Below, in pieces: positions 42,187 to 54,050 of a stretch of 64,000 nucleotides of DNA. The stretch lies in NCBI GenBank assembly GCA_029962745.1, contig CM057155.1:34154753-34218752 (forward strand). Direction: 5' to 3'. The notes beneath the pieces are model-generated. The model saw only the letters and a list, made by a program, of their open reading frames with translations, made no database searches and was not told where the DNA came from. Position 1 is the first letter of the stretch. Each line of letters begins with the position of its first letter. Origin of the DNA: Echinometra lucunter (lineage: Eukaryota; Echinodermata; Echinoidea; Camarodonta; Echinometridae). Both the position numbers and the translations under genes were made by a program.

Positions 42187-45172
42187 ATGAACAACCCACT
42201 TAACGATTTTGATCCTGAACTGCATATTAACAGCTTATCGGAACCTTTTACTTGCAATTCCTACACCCCTTCAGAGTTTAATGAACACTTTCAAAGTTTT
42301 AATGAATTTAGTATGATACACTTTAATGCTAGAAGTCTTAATACAAATTTTGACAACATAAGTGATTTTTTGTCTACTCTAAACAATAGCTTTTCAATTG
42401 TAGCTTTATCGGAAACATGGATATCTGGTTTACCAGTAATTCCTTTTCATCTAGACGGCTATAACTTTGTAAACTTTGACAGAATATCTGGTAGAGGTGG
42501 AGGTGTTGGTTTGTTCATTAAAAATGATATAAATTTCCGTATAATAAATGATATTTCTCACCCTGTAGAAAGAGAAACCTCATGTGAATATTTATTTGTT
42601 GATTTATTTAGACATGACAGAGATAAGTTGACGATTGGAGTTTTCTATAGAAAGCCTGGTACTGATATTGTATCATTCATAAATTTTTATTCTGAAGCAC
42701 TTAGTAAACTTAGTAATGACAAAAGAGATATGATAATGACAGTTGACTTTAATATTGATTTGATGAAATTAGATGAAGAGAATGTAAATTATTTTTTGAA
42801 TATAAATTCTTCATTTGGCCTTCATCCATCCATTGCTCATCCAACTCGTGTCACCATGAATACATCATCTCTTATCGATAACATTTTTGTAAATATATTT
42901 GAATCAGATATTGAAAGTGGAAGTTTTTCTGTTGATATAACAGATCATCTACCTGTATTCATTGTATTAAAGAAGACTACTTTGTTATCAAAGAAACAGC
43001 AAACTGTCAACAGTCTCAGACGTTTAATAACTGATGATGGAGTTAAAAACTTACAAAAAGAACTTTACGATACGGATTGGTCATCACTGTACTCTTGTAA
43101 TAATGTAAATGATGCATATGATATGTTTTTATGTAAGTTCACCATTTTGTATGATAATAATTTGCCTTTGAGTATTAGTAAAAGAAATAAATTGTGTATA
43201 CGTAAACCATGGATAACTCCTGGACTCTTAAGAAATATTAGAAGACAAAATAACTTATTTAAGATTTTTTTGCATAATCGAACAACTTCCAATGAAGCAA
43301 AGTACAAAAAATGTAGAAATAGGACTAACAATATATTACGTCATGCGAAAAAGAATTTTTTTTGTGATAGATTAATGAAAACAAAAAACAATGTGAAGGG
43401 TACTTGGTCCATCATAAACAAACTCCTGTGTAAACCTAAACAGAACTTACCGCAATATATTTTATGTAGTGACAAGAAAATCGATAACCCACAGTGCATT
43501 GCCGATGAATTTAATAGGTATTTTATAAACTGTTGTACCAATATTCTACGCTCTTCTGAAGGAACAATAGAAAATGCTAAATTTAAGGAATACCTTAGTA
43601 AATCTTTCGCAAATTCAATGTTTTTTAAACCAGTTACTGAAATAGAAATTCTTGAAATAACTAAATCGCTCAAGAAAGGTAATTCATGTGGATTTGATGG
43701 TATTAATATTAATATTGTTAAAAAAAATCATATATTCTATTTTAAAACCTTTGTGATATCTATTTAATATGTCAATAACATCAGGTAGTGTTCCAGATAA
43801 GCTAAAAATTGCCAAAATTGTACCAGTTTTTAAGAAAGATGACCCCCACTTATGCAAAAACTACAGACCTATTTCAATATTGCCAAGCTTTTCAAAAATA
43901 TTAGAAAAATGCATATATAATCGCTTGTATTCATTTCTTTTGTCTAATAGAATATTAACTGACGGTCAGTATGGATTTAGGAGTAATCATTCAACGTGTC
44001 ATGCTCTTATAGATTTACAAGATAAAGTTGTATCCGCATTAAATGATAACAATTTTGGGGTAGGTATATTCATTGACCTTTCAAAGGCATTCGATATAGT
44101 AAATCACAACATTTTGTTACATAAATTACAATATTATGGTGTACGTGGAATCCCATTTCTCTGGTTCAAAAACTATTTATGTAATCGTTATCAATTTACA
44201 GTGTTTGACAATATTTCTTCCACTTATAGTTTGGTTAAACATGGGGTCCCTCAGGGTTCTATATTAGGCCCCTTGCTATTTCTTATTTATATTAACGACA
44301 TTGTATTATCATCAAGCAAATTCGATTTCATAATGTATGCAGATGACACAACATTGTTTTACACTCAACCCGATTTGAAAGATGTAAATATTAATTCCGA
44401 ATTGCTACAGGTATCTATGTGGTTTAAAGCTAATAAGTTAGTGATTAACTTAGCTAAATCATCATTTATTTCATTTCATAACAAGCTGTCTAATGCTAGT
44501 AAAATATGCAGTGATCTTATGTTAAGTATTAATTCTACTCAATTAGCTAAGCCGAAGTCCGTCTGCTTCCTAGGAGTTCAAGTAGATGAAAATTTGAATT
44601 GGAATACTCATATTAACTATATAAGTGCCAAAATATCAAGATGTATTGGGATTATGTATAAATTAAGAAACTTTCTTCCTTGTTCAACCTTATTTTCATT
44701 ATATAATGCCTTAATTTTATCACATATCTTGTACTGTATTACTGTATGGGGTAATTGTAGTAGATCAAAATTAGACGTCCTTTTTAAATTACAAAAAAGA
44801 GCAATTCGTATATGTACTAGTAGTGATTACATGTCACCCTCAGCTCCCATCTTTCGCAAACTGAATACTATGAATATATTTGACCTTTTTCGATACCAGG
44901 TTGCATTACTAGGATTTTTTTACTTTAAAAATAAATTACCTAACAATATCACTAAAATGTTTGATATTAATCGTGTAATTCATTCCCACAATACACGCAC
45001 CAGTACTTTATTTCACCTATGGAAAGTGGGAAAAACTTATTTACAACGGGCAGTTCGTTTTAATTTCCCAACCGTATGGAATTCACTACCAAAATCTGTT
45101 CATTCATGCAGTTGTCTCTCCCTTTTCAAAAGAAAACTAAAACAATACTTTACTTCAAAATACATTTATTAA
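42187..45172 (+). pseudogene. LINE ORF2: AP endonuclease + reverse transcriptase, two lesions
   Basis: Endonuclease domain in the first about 260 codons: MIHFNARSL, LSETWIS, GRGGGVGLFIK, GVFYRKPG, VDFNIDL, DNIFVN and DITDHLPVF. Reverse transcriptase: IVPVFKKDD, NYRPISILPSFSKILE, FRSNHST, IFIDLSKAFDIVNH (motif A), GVPQGSILGPLLF (B), YADDTTLF (C, catalytic YADD), FLGVQVDENLNW, and a C-terminal WNSLPKSVHSC..FKRKLKQYF. Two lesions separate the halves: an extra A in an A8 run (43720-43727) and a TGA at 43754-43756; removing the shift restores one frame up to the TGA. The enzyme nicks target DNA and primes reverse transcription there. GDFN is VDFN in this copy. Clade: CR1/L2/Crack group by motif style. 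Confidence 0.85.
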
Positions 45173-45530
45173 GCAGCTTTGTTACCACTCTTAAAATTTA
45201 CTTCCTTTCTTGTTTGTTTTAGTTTTTGTTTGTTCCCTTGTCTTAGTTTTTTTTTCTGATTAGCTCTTATGTCGATTTTTATATACCAAATAGCCTCCAA
45301 ATATCAATTTATGCTTATGGAGACTTGTTTTTACAAGGCCCTCTTTGGCTTTATTTTAAGTTCTCCTCTTTCATTTCATGTATTGTAATATAGGCTCAAT
45401 TGACATTCAAATATCGTATGATATTTTTTTTTTTTTAAATGAATGTTTATATGATATACGTGTAATGTATAATATGCTTGTAAATACATTTGTCATTGTT
45501 TTTAGAGATGAAATAAACGAACGAACGAAC

Positions 45531-46711
45531 AAAGACACAATTATTTACTGAATGCTCAATTGAATTAATGCATTATATTGTGCAAAATAACCCATTTAGT
45601 AAGCAGTGTCAATTTTTTTTTTATTTGGTACAATATGAATTCAGATTTTAATTACATCAGAATGATTGTAATAAATATTTGATTTGAATTTAACTTGAAG
45701 TGAATGATCATAATTTTGAGAAAAAATAGAATTAACTAGAACATTTATGAAAAATGAAGAAATATAAAAGGTAAATATGTATCAATCATACACACTGTAG
45801 TTAGCAGTTAAAATAACTAGAATAAAAGCATACAAATCCTGTATAGACAATTTGTAATTAAGGTCATGTTGTTTGGGAAATATCAATAATATGATTAGTG
45901 TTTGCCTTTTAATCTATATTGTATCAACTTCTTTCCCAGTCTTGATGGGAATTGATTGCAAGCTAATGCTTACTTGTAGTTAAATGCATGCTGAATTGTT
46001 TAACAGTCTGTTACGATTGGGCACTGTATCTGAGGCACATTTTGGCTACTGACTATTTAAGACCTAGATTACTTTTAAATTTGTATCTAAGGTTTTGTGA
46101 AATTTCAATTTCAATGAAATGATTACTGTATGCCCTTTATTCTATATTGTGCCAACATCTTTCCCAGTCTTGATGGGAATTGATTGCAAGCTAATGCTTA
46201 CATGTAGTGAAATGCATGCTGAATTGTTTAACAGTCTGTTATGATTGGGCACTGTATCTGAGGCACATTTTGGCTTCTATTTAAGACCTAGACCTAGACT
46301 ACTTTTAAATTTGTATAGAAGGTTTTGTGAAATTTCAATTTCAATGAATTGATTACTGTTTGCCTTTTATTCTATATTGTGCAAACTTCTTTCCATGTGA
46401 CTATCTTGTCAGTTTTAAATGCGAATTTGAATTTGCGATTCAGGTGTTCATAATTTTATAAATATAAACGGTTCATCCATGGACAATTTAAGTTGTACGC
46501 TGAAGTTTGTTGCTTCCTTTTGCAGTTGGCTCAATTAATCTATTTTACAGATTTACAAACTGTATATCAGTTGGCAAATTCATTGATTTCATTTTACTAA
46601 ATAATTAAAGAATATTCACATTTCACTTATTCTCCATAAATCTGTAGCTTTTGAAGTTTTGATAGGGAACACATGTCACACTGGCCAGGCAGTAATTTTA
46701 AACAAAATGAA
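45531..46711. other. AT-rich DNA with a 230-bp tandem duplication
   Basis: Two copies of a unit containing TTTCCCAGTCTTGATGGGAA lie at about 45899-46125 and 46126-46358, and a partial third begins after that. No gene. Confidence 0.7.
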
Positions 46712-46986
46712 TTAATAATAATAATATGGTCCATTTATATAGCGCAGCTACTATATGCATATACTCTACTGCGCTCTACAAAGTTAATATTATTACCCCG
46801 GCTGAAGGAGCTGCCATGCAAGGCGCTAACAGGAATTTCTTCCCACCGGGTACCCACTTATACACCTGGGTGGAGAGTGGCAAATGTGGATTAATGTCTT
46901 GCCAAAGGACGTTAGTGCCAGGCCGGGATTCGAATCCTCAACCCTTTTATTAAGAGTCAAGTGACAGAACCACTACACCATGACAC
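46712..46986 (-). mobile_element. tRNA-derived SINE, near full length
   Basis: Read on the minus strand: a tRNA-like head with an A-box-like TGGTGTAGTGGTTCTG and a B box GGATTCGAATCC, then a body (CCACTCTCCACCCAGGTG, GGAAGAAATTCCTG, GCCGGGGTAATA) and a tail GCGCTATATAAATGGACC with (ATT)n. RNA polymerase III internal promoter boxes are thus present. Related pieces lie at 5926-6118 and a head fragment at 62382-62405. Confidence 0.8.
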
Positions 46987-47930
46987 CTCCAATAAATGGT
47001 GTTAAAAGTTCAGAAACATACAATGAATTAAACAGAATTTAATCTAATTTATTTTTTTTTTCAGAATTTACAATGACATATACACAAAACAATTTGAAAT
47101 GATCAATGCAATGAAACATTTTAACCTATGCAACCATTATGAATATGAAATATGTGTCCAAAAACAGAATTCAAACAAACGTTTAGATGCCTGCTCCGTC
47201 CAACCGTTACATACGTTCCCTATCCTTATTCACTGGGTTCCAACATGCATCAACAATTATAACTTCTAGATTGTTTTTATCCTGGAATATATTAACATTG
47301 CATCAACATCCAGTACACAGTGACACCAAATGAATAGAGTACACACCATTAAAACATGTGTGAAAGAGTTATTCATATAATAATCCATGATGCATTGCAA
47401 ACATTCCTTTGATATTTGTTTTTCTGATTCACAAAAAATCTAAAAAAAAAAAAATTAAAAAAAAAATCTGAGATGATTGACTTGATGTTTTATTTATACT
47501 TAACTCACATGAATGAACATTGCATAATATATATATATTGAGCAAATAATAAATAAGAGGTAATTTAAGTTACAAAATTCTGTCCAATGTTACATACGTT
47601 CCCTCGAGTACAAGTCCTACTTTACGACCTCTGCAAAGTTAACAAAAAATCACACTTATCTTTTCCCTCACAAAAATATAAAATATAGATATTGGACAAG
47701 CAAAGGGAGAAATTTGATTGCTCTATGGGTGAAAACAAACATATTTACATCACAGAAGTACACACTTATCACAGAAATGCCCAATTGCTGAATTGTCTGG
47801 AGCATCAAGATTGTGTGTGTTTCTCTTTTCTCTCTCTGTGTATGTGTGTGTGTGTGTGTATGGAGGGGGGGGGGTACATGTGTGGTACTTTACAACAAAA
47901 CTATGTTTCCTACTTTTTTCTCCACATCAG
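46987..47930 (+). other. Non-coding, presumed intron/5' flank of the BEN gene
   Basis: AT-rich, with CATACGTTCCCT occurring twice (about 47212, 47591), (GT)n and poly-G at 47838-47872. It ends in the acceptor CTCCACATCAG. Confidence 0.45.
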
Positions 47931-48657
47931 TCATTGGTGCCACTCTACCCTGGGGGGAGGCTAATCATCACCAACGAACAGAAGCGGCAGGCCTTCCGGA
48001 AAGGGGTTACGAAGGAGACGCTCCTCACCAGTCTCCTGGAAGTGGTCTTCGGCCAGGAGACTTTAGCGAGGGGCAAGGCCTGCGGGAAGAGGGTGGCACC
48101 AAATAAAGCCCCCCCCCCCGGATGAGACGGTGCCCCTGGACCCCGACCTCTTGGTTGAGATCAAGGGTAACAAACATTTTTGTTTCCAGCTGGATAACAT
48201 ACAACATGACAGAAGCCCTTTAAAAGTTTTTGTTCAGAACTGATATCTTAAAATTGTACATGTATATTTCTGTTAGATGCAGTATCTCTCTCAACATAAC
48301 AAAAGTCTCAGGACAAGTTACTGTCATAAAAATTTTGCTACAAGACAATTAAATTTTAAAGAAGAATTATGTTAAATATGTACATTGGGTTTACATGCAG
48401 AGTCTTTGAAGATGTATTTGACATAGTAGGTTAAAATGTTGAGTTAAATATACTTAAAATATCATTTTGTATCTGTGTTCTGAAAGTAATTATAATTTGT
48501 TATTTATTTTCTTGTTTCAGAATGCATCCTGAAAAAATTTAGGACACAAACTGGAATGGCCTGCTTCTCACGACGTGAGTTTAACGAAAAAATAAACTCT
48601 AAGTGTGCCTCGGCCCAGAGAGCTTTAAAAAATAAGACAAAATCTGTTTCGTTATAA
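47931..48657 (+). CDS. BEN-domain protein, last two exons
   Basis: Exon 47931-48166: SLVPLYPGGRLIITNEQKRQ, then TLLTSLLEVVFGQETLARGK and LDPDLLVEIK; exon 48521-48657: ECILKKFRTQTG and FNEKINSKCASAQRALKNK, ending TAA 48655-48657. Splice sites TTCAG and AAGG|GTAACA join in phase. Together they make a complete BEN fold (four helices, DNA binding and protein interaction in chromatin and transcription factors; also seen in viral and transposon-linked proteins). Between the two helical halves a C11 run (48109-48119) puts the two parts of exon 1 in different frames, so the tract has gained or lost a base, really or by sequencing error. N-terminal exons are not identified nearby; the fragment at 20051 is a candidate relative. 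Confidence 0.75.
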
Positions 48658-48689
48658 TGTCATTGTGATGATATATTAAGCGTTGCCCC

Positions 48690-48811
48690 TGTCCATCCTT
48701 TCGTCTGTCTGTCTCCCCACTTGGTTTCCCCTCGATAACTTGAAAAATACTTAATGGATTTTTAAAATTTGTGGTGTGTAAATAAATGACACAAAAATAC
48801 ACGATAAGTTC
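48690..48811 (+). repeat. Left part of an AGGTCA-type dispersed repeat unit (host of LTR element)
   Basis: TCGTCTGTCTGTCTCCCC, then CTCGATAACTTGAAAAATAC and the stretch up to GATAAGTTC. The unit continues at 52939 after the LTR element with GAATTTGGAGTCCGCAGGTC. Confidence 0.7.
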
Positions 48812-49051
48812 TGTTAAGTATACACGTTAAGCTTTCCATACATGTGTAGTACAGTTGGCCTTCCATACTCGATATAGCAACAGCTACGTTACCCATTGAA
48901 ACATGTTATAACAAGTTGATGGATCAAGTGAAGATAATGTTGGCAGAATAAATATGGATGCGGTCAGACACAGATTATAGTCTCCGAGACTGATTAATTT
49001 GGGCTTGCCTATTCCCTTCAAAGAACCCTAAAGTGTACTCAGTACGTAACA
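48812..49051 (+). repeat. 5' LTR
   Basis: 240 bp, TGTT...AACA; contains AATAAA near 48949. It lacks the 2-bp GT present in the 3' LTR near 52792. Confidence 0.9.
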
Positions 49052-49052
49052 A

Positions 49053-49068
49053 CTGGCGACGAGACGGT
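49053..49068 (+). promoter_or_regulatory. Primer-binding site, tRNA-Ser(GCU)-like
   Basis: TGGCGACGAG follows the LTR by 2 nt and is complementary to the CCA-tailed 3' end of animal tRNA-Ser(GCU) (…CTCGTCGCCA) over 10 nt. The tRNA identity comes from memory of the vertebrate sequence. Confidence 0.55.
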
Positions 49069-49082
49069 AGGGGAATACAAAG

Positions 49083-49650
49083 ATGGCAAGTGTGAGTAAT
49101 TTTGGACCATTGTTGGACGAAGATTTCAACTGCTATGTCGAACGTTTCGAACTGCATTTGGTGGCGAACGGCTTCGGTGTGCCACAGGCAGCAGAACCGG
49201 GTGCCGAGCCGACGGCGGCTGAGCAAGCAGCAGAACGAAAAAGTTGTCGCTATATTTTTTTTGGATGTGTTGGGAGCAGAAGTCTACAAAAGGGCTAGAG
49301 ATTTGTTAGCACCGGCCAAACCAGCTGACCAGTCTTACCAGGAACTCAAAGCTGTTTTGAGGAGATATTACAAGAAGACCCCAATTACAGTAGCTGAGAG
49401 GAGGAAGTTTATTAGAAGGGACTAGGCCCCTGGTGAGTCAACGAAGGATTATGTAGTAGAACTAAAGCATTTGAGTCTCCATTGTGAATTTGCAGACAAA
49501 CTGGATGAGCAACTTGGTGATCGTTTCATAAGCGGCATTCGTGATGAGGGGACTGCGTTAACGTTAATGGAAAAATCTGCAGATAAGCCAAACATGACTT
49601 TCCGGGAAGCGGTTGATTTTGTCACGGACCGTGACACGGACAGTGGTTAG
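49083..49650 (+). pseudogene. gag, frameshifted and with one internal stop
   Basis: ATG at 49083 (AAGATGG context): MASVSNFGPLLDEDFNCYVE and RFELHLVANGF, the capsid start seen in mag-like Ty3/gypsy elements. A 1-nt slip near the A5 run at 49238-49243 moves to IFFLDVLGAEVYKRARDLLA, QSYQELKAVLRRYYKKTP and AERRKFIRRD, then TAG (49423-49425), then GESTKDYVVELKHLSLHCEF to a TAG at 49648-49650. The capsid region is recognisable to its end, but no CCHC zinc knuckle, protease or RT follows. Confidence 0.8.
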
Positions 49651-52600
49651 TATTTTGACATAAAACATCTAATTTTTATTTTGAATGATTGATGCCTCAT
49701 TAAATCTAAATTCCAACATGTGATGAAGTTGTTCGGTTGAGTCTGATAATCGACTCGGTGCTAAATTTCAACAACCTAAATTCTTGATGTTTCAAAGTAG
49801 ATTGAAAAAATTATTTCCCTGCATTCTTGATGAATCCCTAACACACATCCACAAATGAATATGTGTACACTCTCATGGATATATAACATGTGTTATATGC
49901 TTGATACAAGTTGTAAATATATTCTTCTTTATGTCTTGCTTGAATTTCTTTGATTATCCTTAAAACTTCCTGAACTTCCTAAACTTACCGTACTTGAAAA
50001 ATTATGAATTCTCTAAGTTCTCCATTTATGACAAACACATTTTTTCACTCAATGGGTATTGACTTGGCTTCCTACGTATAATGGGTCGCAAGAGAAGCCT
50101 TTCGAGATGCAGCCCTGCAGTCCAGAGGCGGAAGATAGCCAGGCGTACTGAGCCTCCTGAAGTTCGGACATTCAGGCTATCTGATCATACTGAGTAAAAA
50201 ATGGTTTATCATTCAGTCCTTTATTTTGACATCATAACATGCAAATATTCTGATCCAATCTGTACACTGTATCTTCACTTCAATTGACACGTTTATATTT
50301 TGTTTGACATAAATTTTGCAACTTTCTTTTGTTTTAATGTAGATAGTTTATTGTAGATGTACTCATGAATATGACAGTGTGAAATGGTTTATCGCTCAAA
50401 CAACCATTGCAATGTATCTACCAAAGTTTCAAGAGTTTTTGTACAAAACAAGTTCTACCTTTTTAAGACAATTTAGTCTAACATTCTGTTGTACATATAT
50501 TACATGTAGATAGATTTATGTCAAAGCAGATATGAACATACTGAGTAAAAAATGGTTTATCATTCAGTCCTTTATTTTGACATAACATGCCATCTCATAT
50601 ATGCTGATCCTATCTGTACGGTATTTTGCCTTCAGTTGACATGTTTATATTTTGTTTGACATGTATTCTACAAAACTCTGTTGTACATATGTAGATGTTT
50701 ATTAAAAATGTAGATATGAATATAACAGTGTAAAAATGGTTTATCCCTTCAACAGCCAATACTGTGTATCTATAACAGACATACAGGGACCTTTTTTATG
50801 CATTATAACATGCCATCTCAAATATTATGATCTTTTCATCTGTATACTGTTGTAGCATATCTTGCCTTTAATTAACATGATTATATTTTATACATTGTGT
50901 GTTATATTTTTATTTAAAAAGACATAATCTAACATACATGTATCAATATTGTTATTCATTTGAATGAAATTAAATATTGTATTCTAATCAGTGAAGATGC
51001 CCATATAACTTTTAAAAGACACAAGAATTCCATAAGATATACATATACAGTGTACTTTCTAAGATTTTTATCAATTATTTCAATGCATAACTATTTGACC
51101 CACCAGTAAAAAAAAAAAGATATCTAAAGCCCATGGAAGCCATACAAATCTTATCTTTTTATCACAATTAACATCTAAAACCTTTTCTCTCTCTCTCTCT
51201 ATCTCGCTCTTTTGTATTCTTTATAATTTCTCTATCTCTCTATTCATCTCTCTCTGATTTTCCCACTGTCTCTCACATTCATTTTCCCCACTCTCTGTCT
51301 CTCTCATTCATTTTCCCACTGTCTGTGTCTCTCTCATTCATTTTCCCCGTGTGGGTCTCTTTCATTTCCCCTCTGTCTCTCTGTCTCTCTCTCATTCATT
51401 TTCCCCTCTGTCTCTCATTTTTCCCATTGTCTGTCTCATTTTCCTCACTGTCTGTCTGACTCATTTTTCCCACCACTGTTTCTGTCTCACTCATTTTATC
51501 ACCCCCCCCCCTTTCTCTCACTCTCACTTCTTTTCGACATCCCGCTGTACTTATATATGATTGAGAAACCTTTAATTTAAAAAGTACAAACAACCGCACT
51601 CTAATGTACATTGTAAGGTACACGTGCAATGTACTTACATATTTATTTCTGACCCAATACATGTAATGATAACATTTCTATATCACAATAATTGCCTCTT
51701 GACTGCTTACTGAATACACCGTGTTCTAATACATTTTTCCATTTTATAGTTAGATTTGGATTTCACTCTGTAATGATTATTGAAGTTCTTCCTCCAGTTC
51801 AACCCAAGATGCTTAACTTAATTGAACCTCCTATCTATATTGAAAGAGAAGTCTGCTATGAATCAGTTGTCTAAATATATTTCATCAATAAACTGCTTGG
51901 CTTTCAGTGTGAATAGGCAGTCTAGCTGCACATACAAGAATGTCACCCCCTCCCCCCCCCTCCCCCCCCCACACACACACCTTGATAAAGAAAAATGACT
52001 CCTACCCCCTGTGCTGCCACGGGTAATTGCTGCTTAAGTTAAGAATATAATAATATAAGCAGTGGATACAAATAATGACACATCATACAGTTAACTTTAT
52101 GGAGTGATAGTTTCTTTGAATAGAAAATATTGTTATCACATTTATCAAAAATTTATACACATATGACAGAAAATTTGGATTTAACAGCATATTGCATTCT
52201 ATTGTAACTGCTCTAATTACATTTAAAACCCCAGGTATGTTATGAGTTATTTTGCAGGAGATGGTAGGCCTATTGCTCTTTAGAATTGCATTTTACTGTG
52301 AGACAGGTAGCAAAGTTATTTAATTACATGTAGTACAGGAAACAGGAAGTAACGGAATTGATTTTTATAACGCTTTTTGGTTTTGTATGATAAGAAACAT
52401 AGTTGCTCAAGTACATAACATATCTGTATTGAGATGTTTTATGCTTTACCATTGATATTGTTTTTAAAGTTAAAAATATTAAAACAGTTCAACAACGAAC
52501 ATTCTCAGACCGCAAGATTTTGCAAGCTACTATACAAACCATGAGTTGTGTAGGACATAGAGTCAGATTTTAAAATGAAATACACTCCCACTGTTGTGAA

Positions 52601-52680
52601 GTTCATTATTGTAAAGAGATGTTTATTAACATTTGTAAGATTGAAAATTTAATACAGATAAAGTATGGGAACTTTTAATT
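49651..52680 (+). other. Non-coding interior of the LTR element
   Basis: Includes a 38-codon ORF at 50082-50198 (MGRKRSLSRCSPAVQRRKIA...), basic and unrecognised; a 350-bp tandem duplication (ACTGAGTAAAAAATGGTTTA at about 50189 and 50541, partial third near 50725); a TCTC/CATTTTCCC minisatellite at 51187-51520; and C-rich runs at 51945-51970. No pol motifs on either strand. Confidence 0.65.
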
Positions 52681-52696
52681 TAAGAGGGGAGAGAAA
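52681..52696 (+). promoter_or_regulatory. Polypurine tract of the LTR element
   Basis: AAGAGGGGAGAGAAA lies immediately before the 3' LTR TGTT, the position of plus-strand priming. Confidence 0.85.
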
Positions 52697-52938
52697 TGTT
52701 AAGTATACACGTTAAGCTTTCCATACATGTGTAGTACAGTTGGCCTTCCATACTCGATATAGCAACAGCTACGTTACCCATTGAAACATGTGTTATAACA
52801 AGTTGATGGATCAAGTGAAGATAACGTTGGCACAATAAATATGGATGCGGTCAGACGCAGATTATAGTCTCCGAGACTGATTAATTTGGGCTTGCCTATT
52901 CCCATCAAAGAACCCTAAAGTGTACTCAGTACGTAACA
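52697..52938 (+). repeat. 3' LTR
   Basis: 242 bp, collinear with 48812-49051; flanked on the right by AGTTC. Confidence 0.9.
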
Positions 52939-53135
52939 AGTTCGAATTTGGAGTCCGCAGGTCAAAGGTCACTGCTCATTATATATGCAAGTTGGTTTCC
53001 ACATGATAACTTCAAAAATATTCAACAGATTAAAAAAAATTTTGTGTGTGTAGGTACATAGATGACACCAAAATACAGGCTAAGTTCCAATTCTGAGTCT
53101 GCAGGTCAAAGGTCAAAGGCTCATTATATATGTAA
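52939..53135 (+). repeat. Continuation of AGGTCA-type dispersed repeat
   Basis: Two units, with GGAGTCCGCAGGTCAAAGG (52949) and TGAGTCTGCAGGTCAAAGG (53094), each followed by GCTCATTATATATG. The second unit shows GCTAAGTTCCAATTCTGAGT, which corresponds to the pre-insertion state of the LTR element. Confidence 0.75.
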
Positions 53136-54050
53136 GTGTTGAATGAATTTCTGATCGCATTAAGAGGGTGCAGGACACATCAAATTTCTAGTTAATTGTG
53201 TGCTTCATTCTAGTGTGTGATTTTAACCATATAGGATGTACACAAAAAGGCTGAGTGTACATACATTGCTTATCTGCTAAATGAATACTAAGATTATTTA
53301 CATGTATGTTTGGATAGAACAAGTCTACCTCACAAAAAGAAGCACAAATCACCAAAATTTATTACGTACTAGATGTTCAAGGAGAATATTGGCAGTCTAT
53401 GTCATGTACAACTTTCATTCCTTGATTTTCCTCTACCTTTGCGTGATTCTTTCTAGTGTGTTTAATTTTTGTAATATGTATATTATCTCTGCCATATTAT
53501 AAGCTGAACGTGCATGTACATGTAGTTTTATTTTTCTAAATTGCTGACTTTTAGATTATTTTTGAAAGAGCAACTCTACCTAAAGTATTCGACATATTTT
53601 CATCATTTTTACATGTATGTATATAACACTACTACGTACGGGTCATGTTCTATTTCGATGTACACAGGTCAGAGGTCATAGCCCATGAGTTAGGCAAAAG
53701 TGCTTTTAATTTTTTTTATGCAAAATGTTGTTTCTAGCTGTGAGTTCTGAAATGTGCAACAGGTTTTCAGCATTTTTGTTGTTATAATAGGCCAAATTTC
53801 ACTTTTGTTAAAACTCTGCTCCCTTACTGTACATATTGTCAATGGGGGAGGAAACAAAACGTGAAATGTGGCCTATTTTCATTAATGATTATTGTTCATT
53901 CTAATGTGAGTTTCTTCATGAAAGTTGGCATATATCTTCCTGAGGTCACTAACAAACAGGATCTTACGCCAAATTAAGTATCCGGTGCAGCACGGAGCAG
54001 GGACAAAGTGCTAAACTTTCTTCTCATTTTCATGATTTTCTCGTCTCTTT
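53136..54050. other. No gene recognised
   Basis: AT-rich with short chance frames only. The segment CCTCACAAAAAGAAGCACAAAT has no coding context. Confidence 0.35.

Larger units (their letters stand above)
40800..45530 (+). mobile_element. Nearly full-length non-LTR retrotransposon (CR1 group)
   Basis: ORF1, spacer, ORF2 and a 360-bp 3' UTR ending AATAAACGAACGAACGAAC (45512-45530), a short tandem tail rather than poly-A, as usual in this group. The 5' boundary is approximate. No convincing target duplication was found. Confidence 0.75.
48812..52938 (+). mobile_element. Complete LTR-to-LTR element with gag only (non-autonomous Ty3/gypsy)
   Basis: Two near-identical LTRs (48812-49051, 240 bp; 52697-52938, 242 bp) begin TGTTAAG and end TAACA. 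The 5-bp target duplication AGTTC flanks the element (48807-48811 and 52939-52943). A primer-binding site follows the 5' LTR and a purine tract precedes the 3' LTR. Only a broken gag is encoded; the rest (49651-52680) is non-coding and repeat-rich. The LTRs differ by one 2-bp indel and a handful of substitutions, so insertion is fairly recent. Confidence 0.9.

Noticed and set aside
46673..46953. 73-75 codon plus-strand frames over the 46.7-kb SINE
   Set aside because: They lie across a tRNA-derived SINE on the opposite strand and have no conserved protein.
46920..46986. Functional tRNA gene on the minus strand
   Set aside because: It has A-box-like and B-box words, but cloverleaf pairing is poor and the sequence continues into a SINE body.
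20051..48657. One continuous BEN-domain gene from 20.05 to 48.66 kb
   Set aside because: Same strand and compatible domain types, but 28 kb of intervening transposons, a stop in the first exon and no linking exons make it unsupported.
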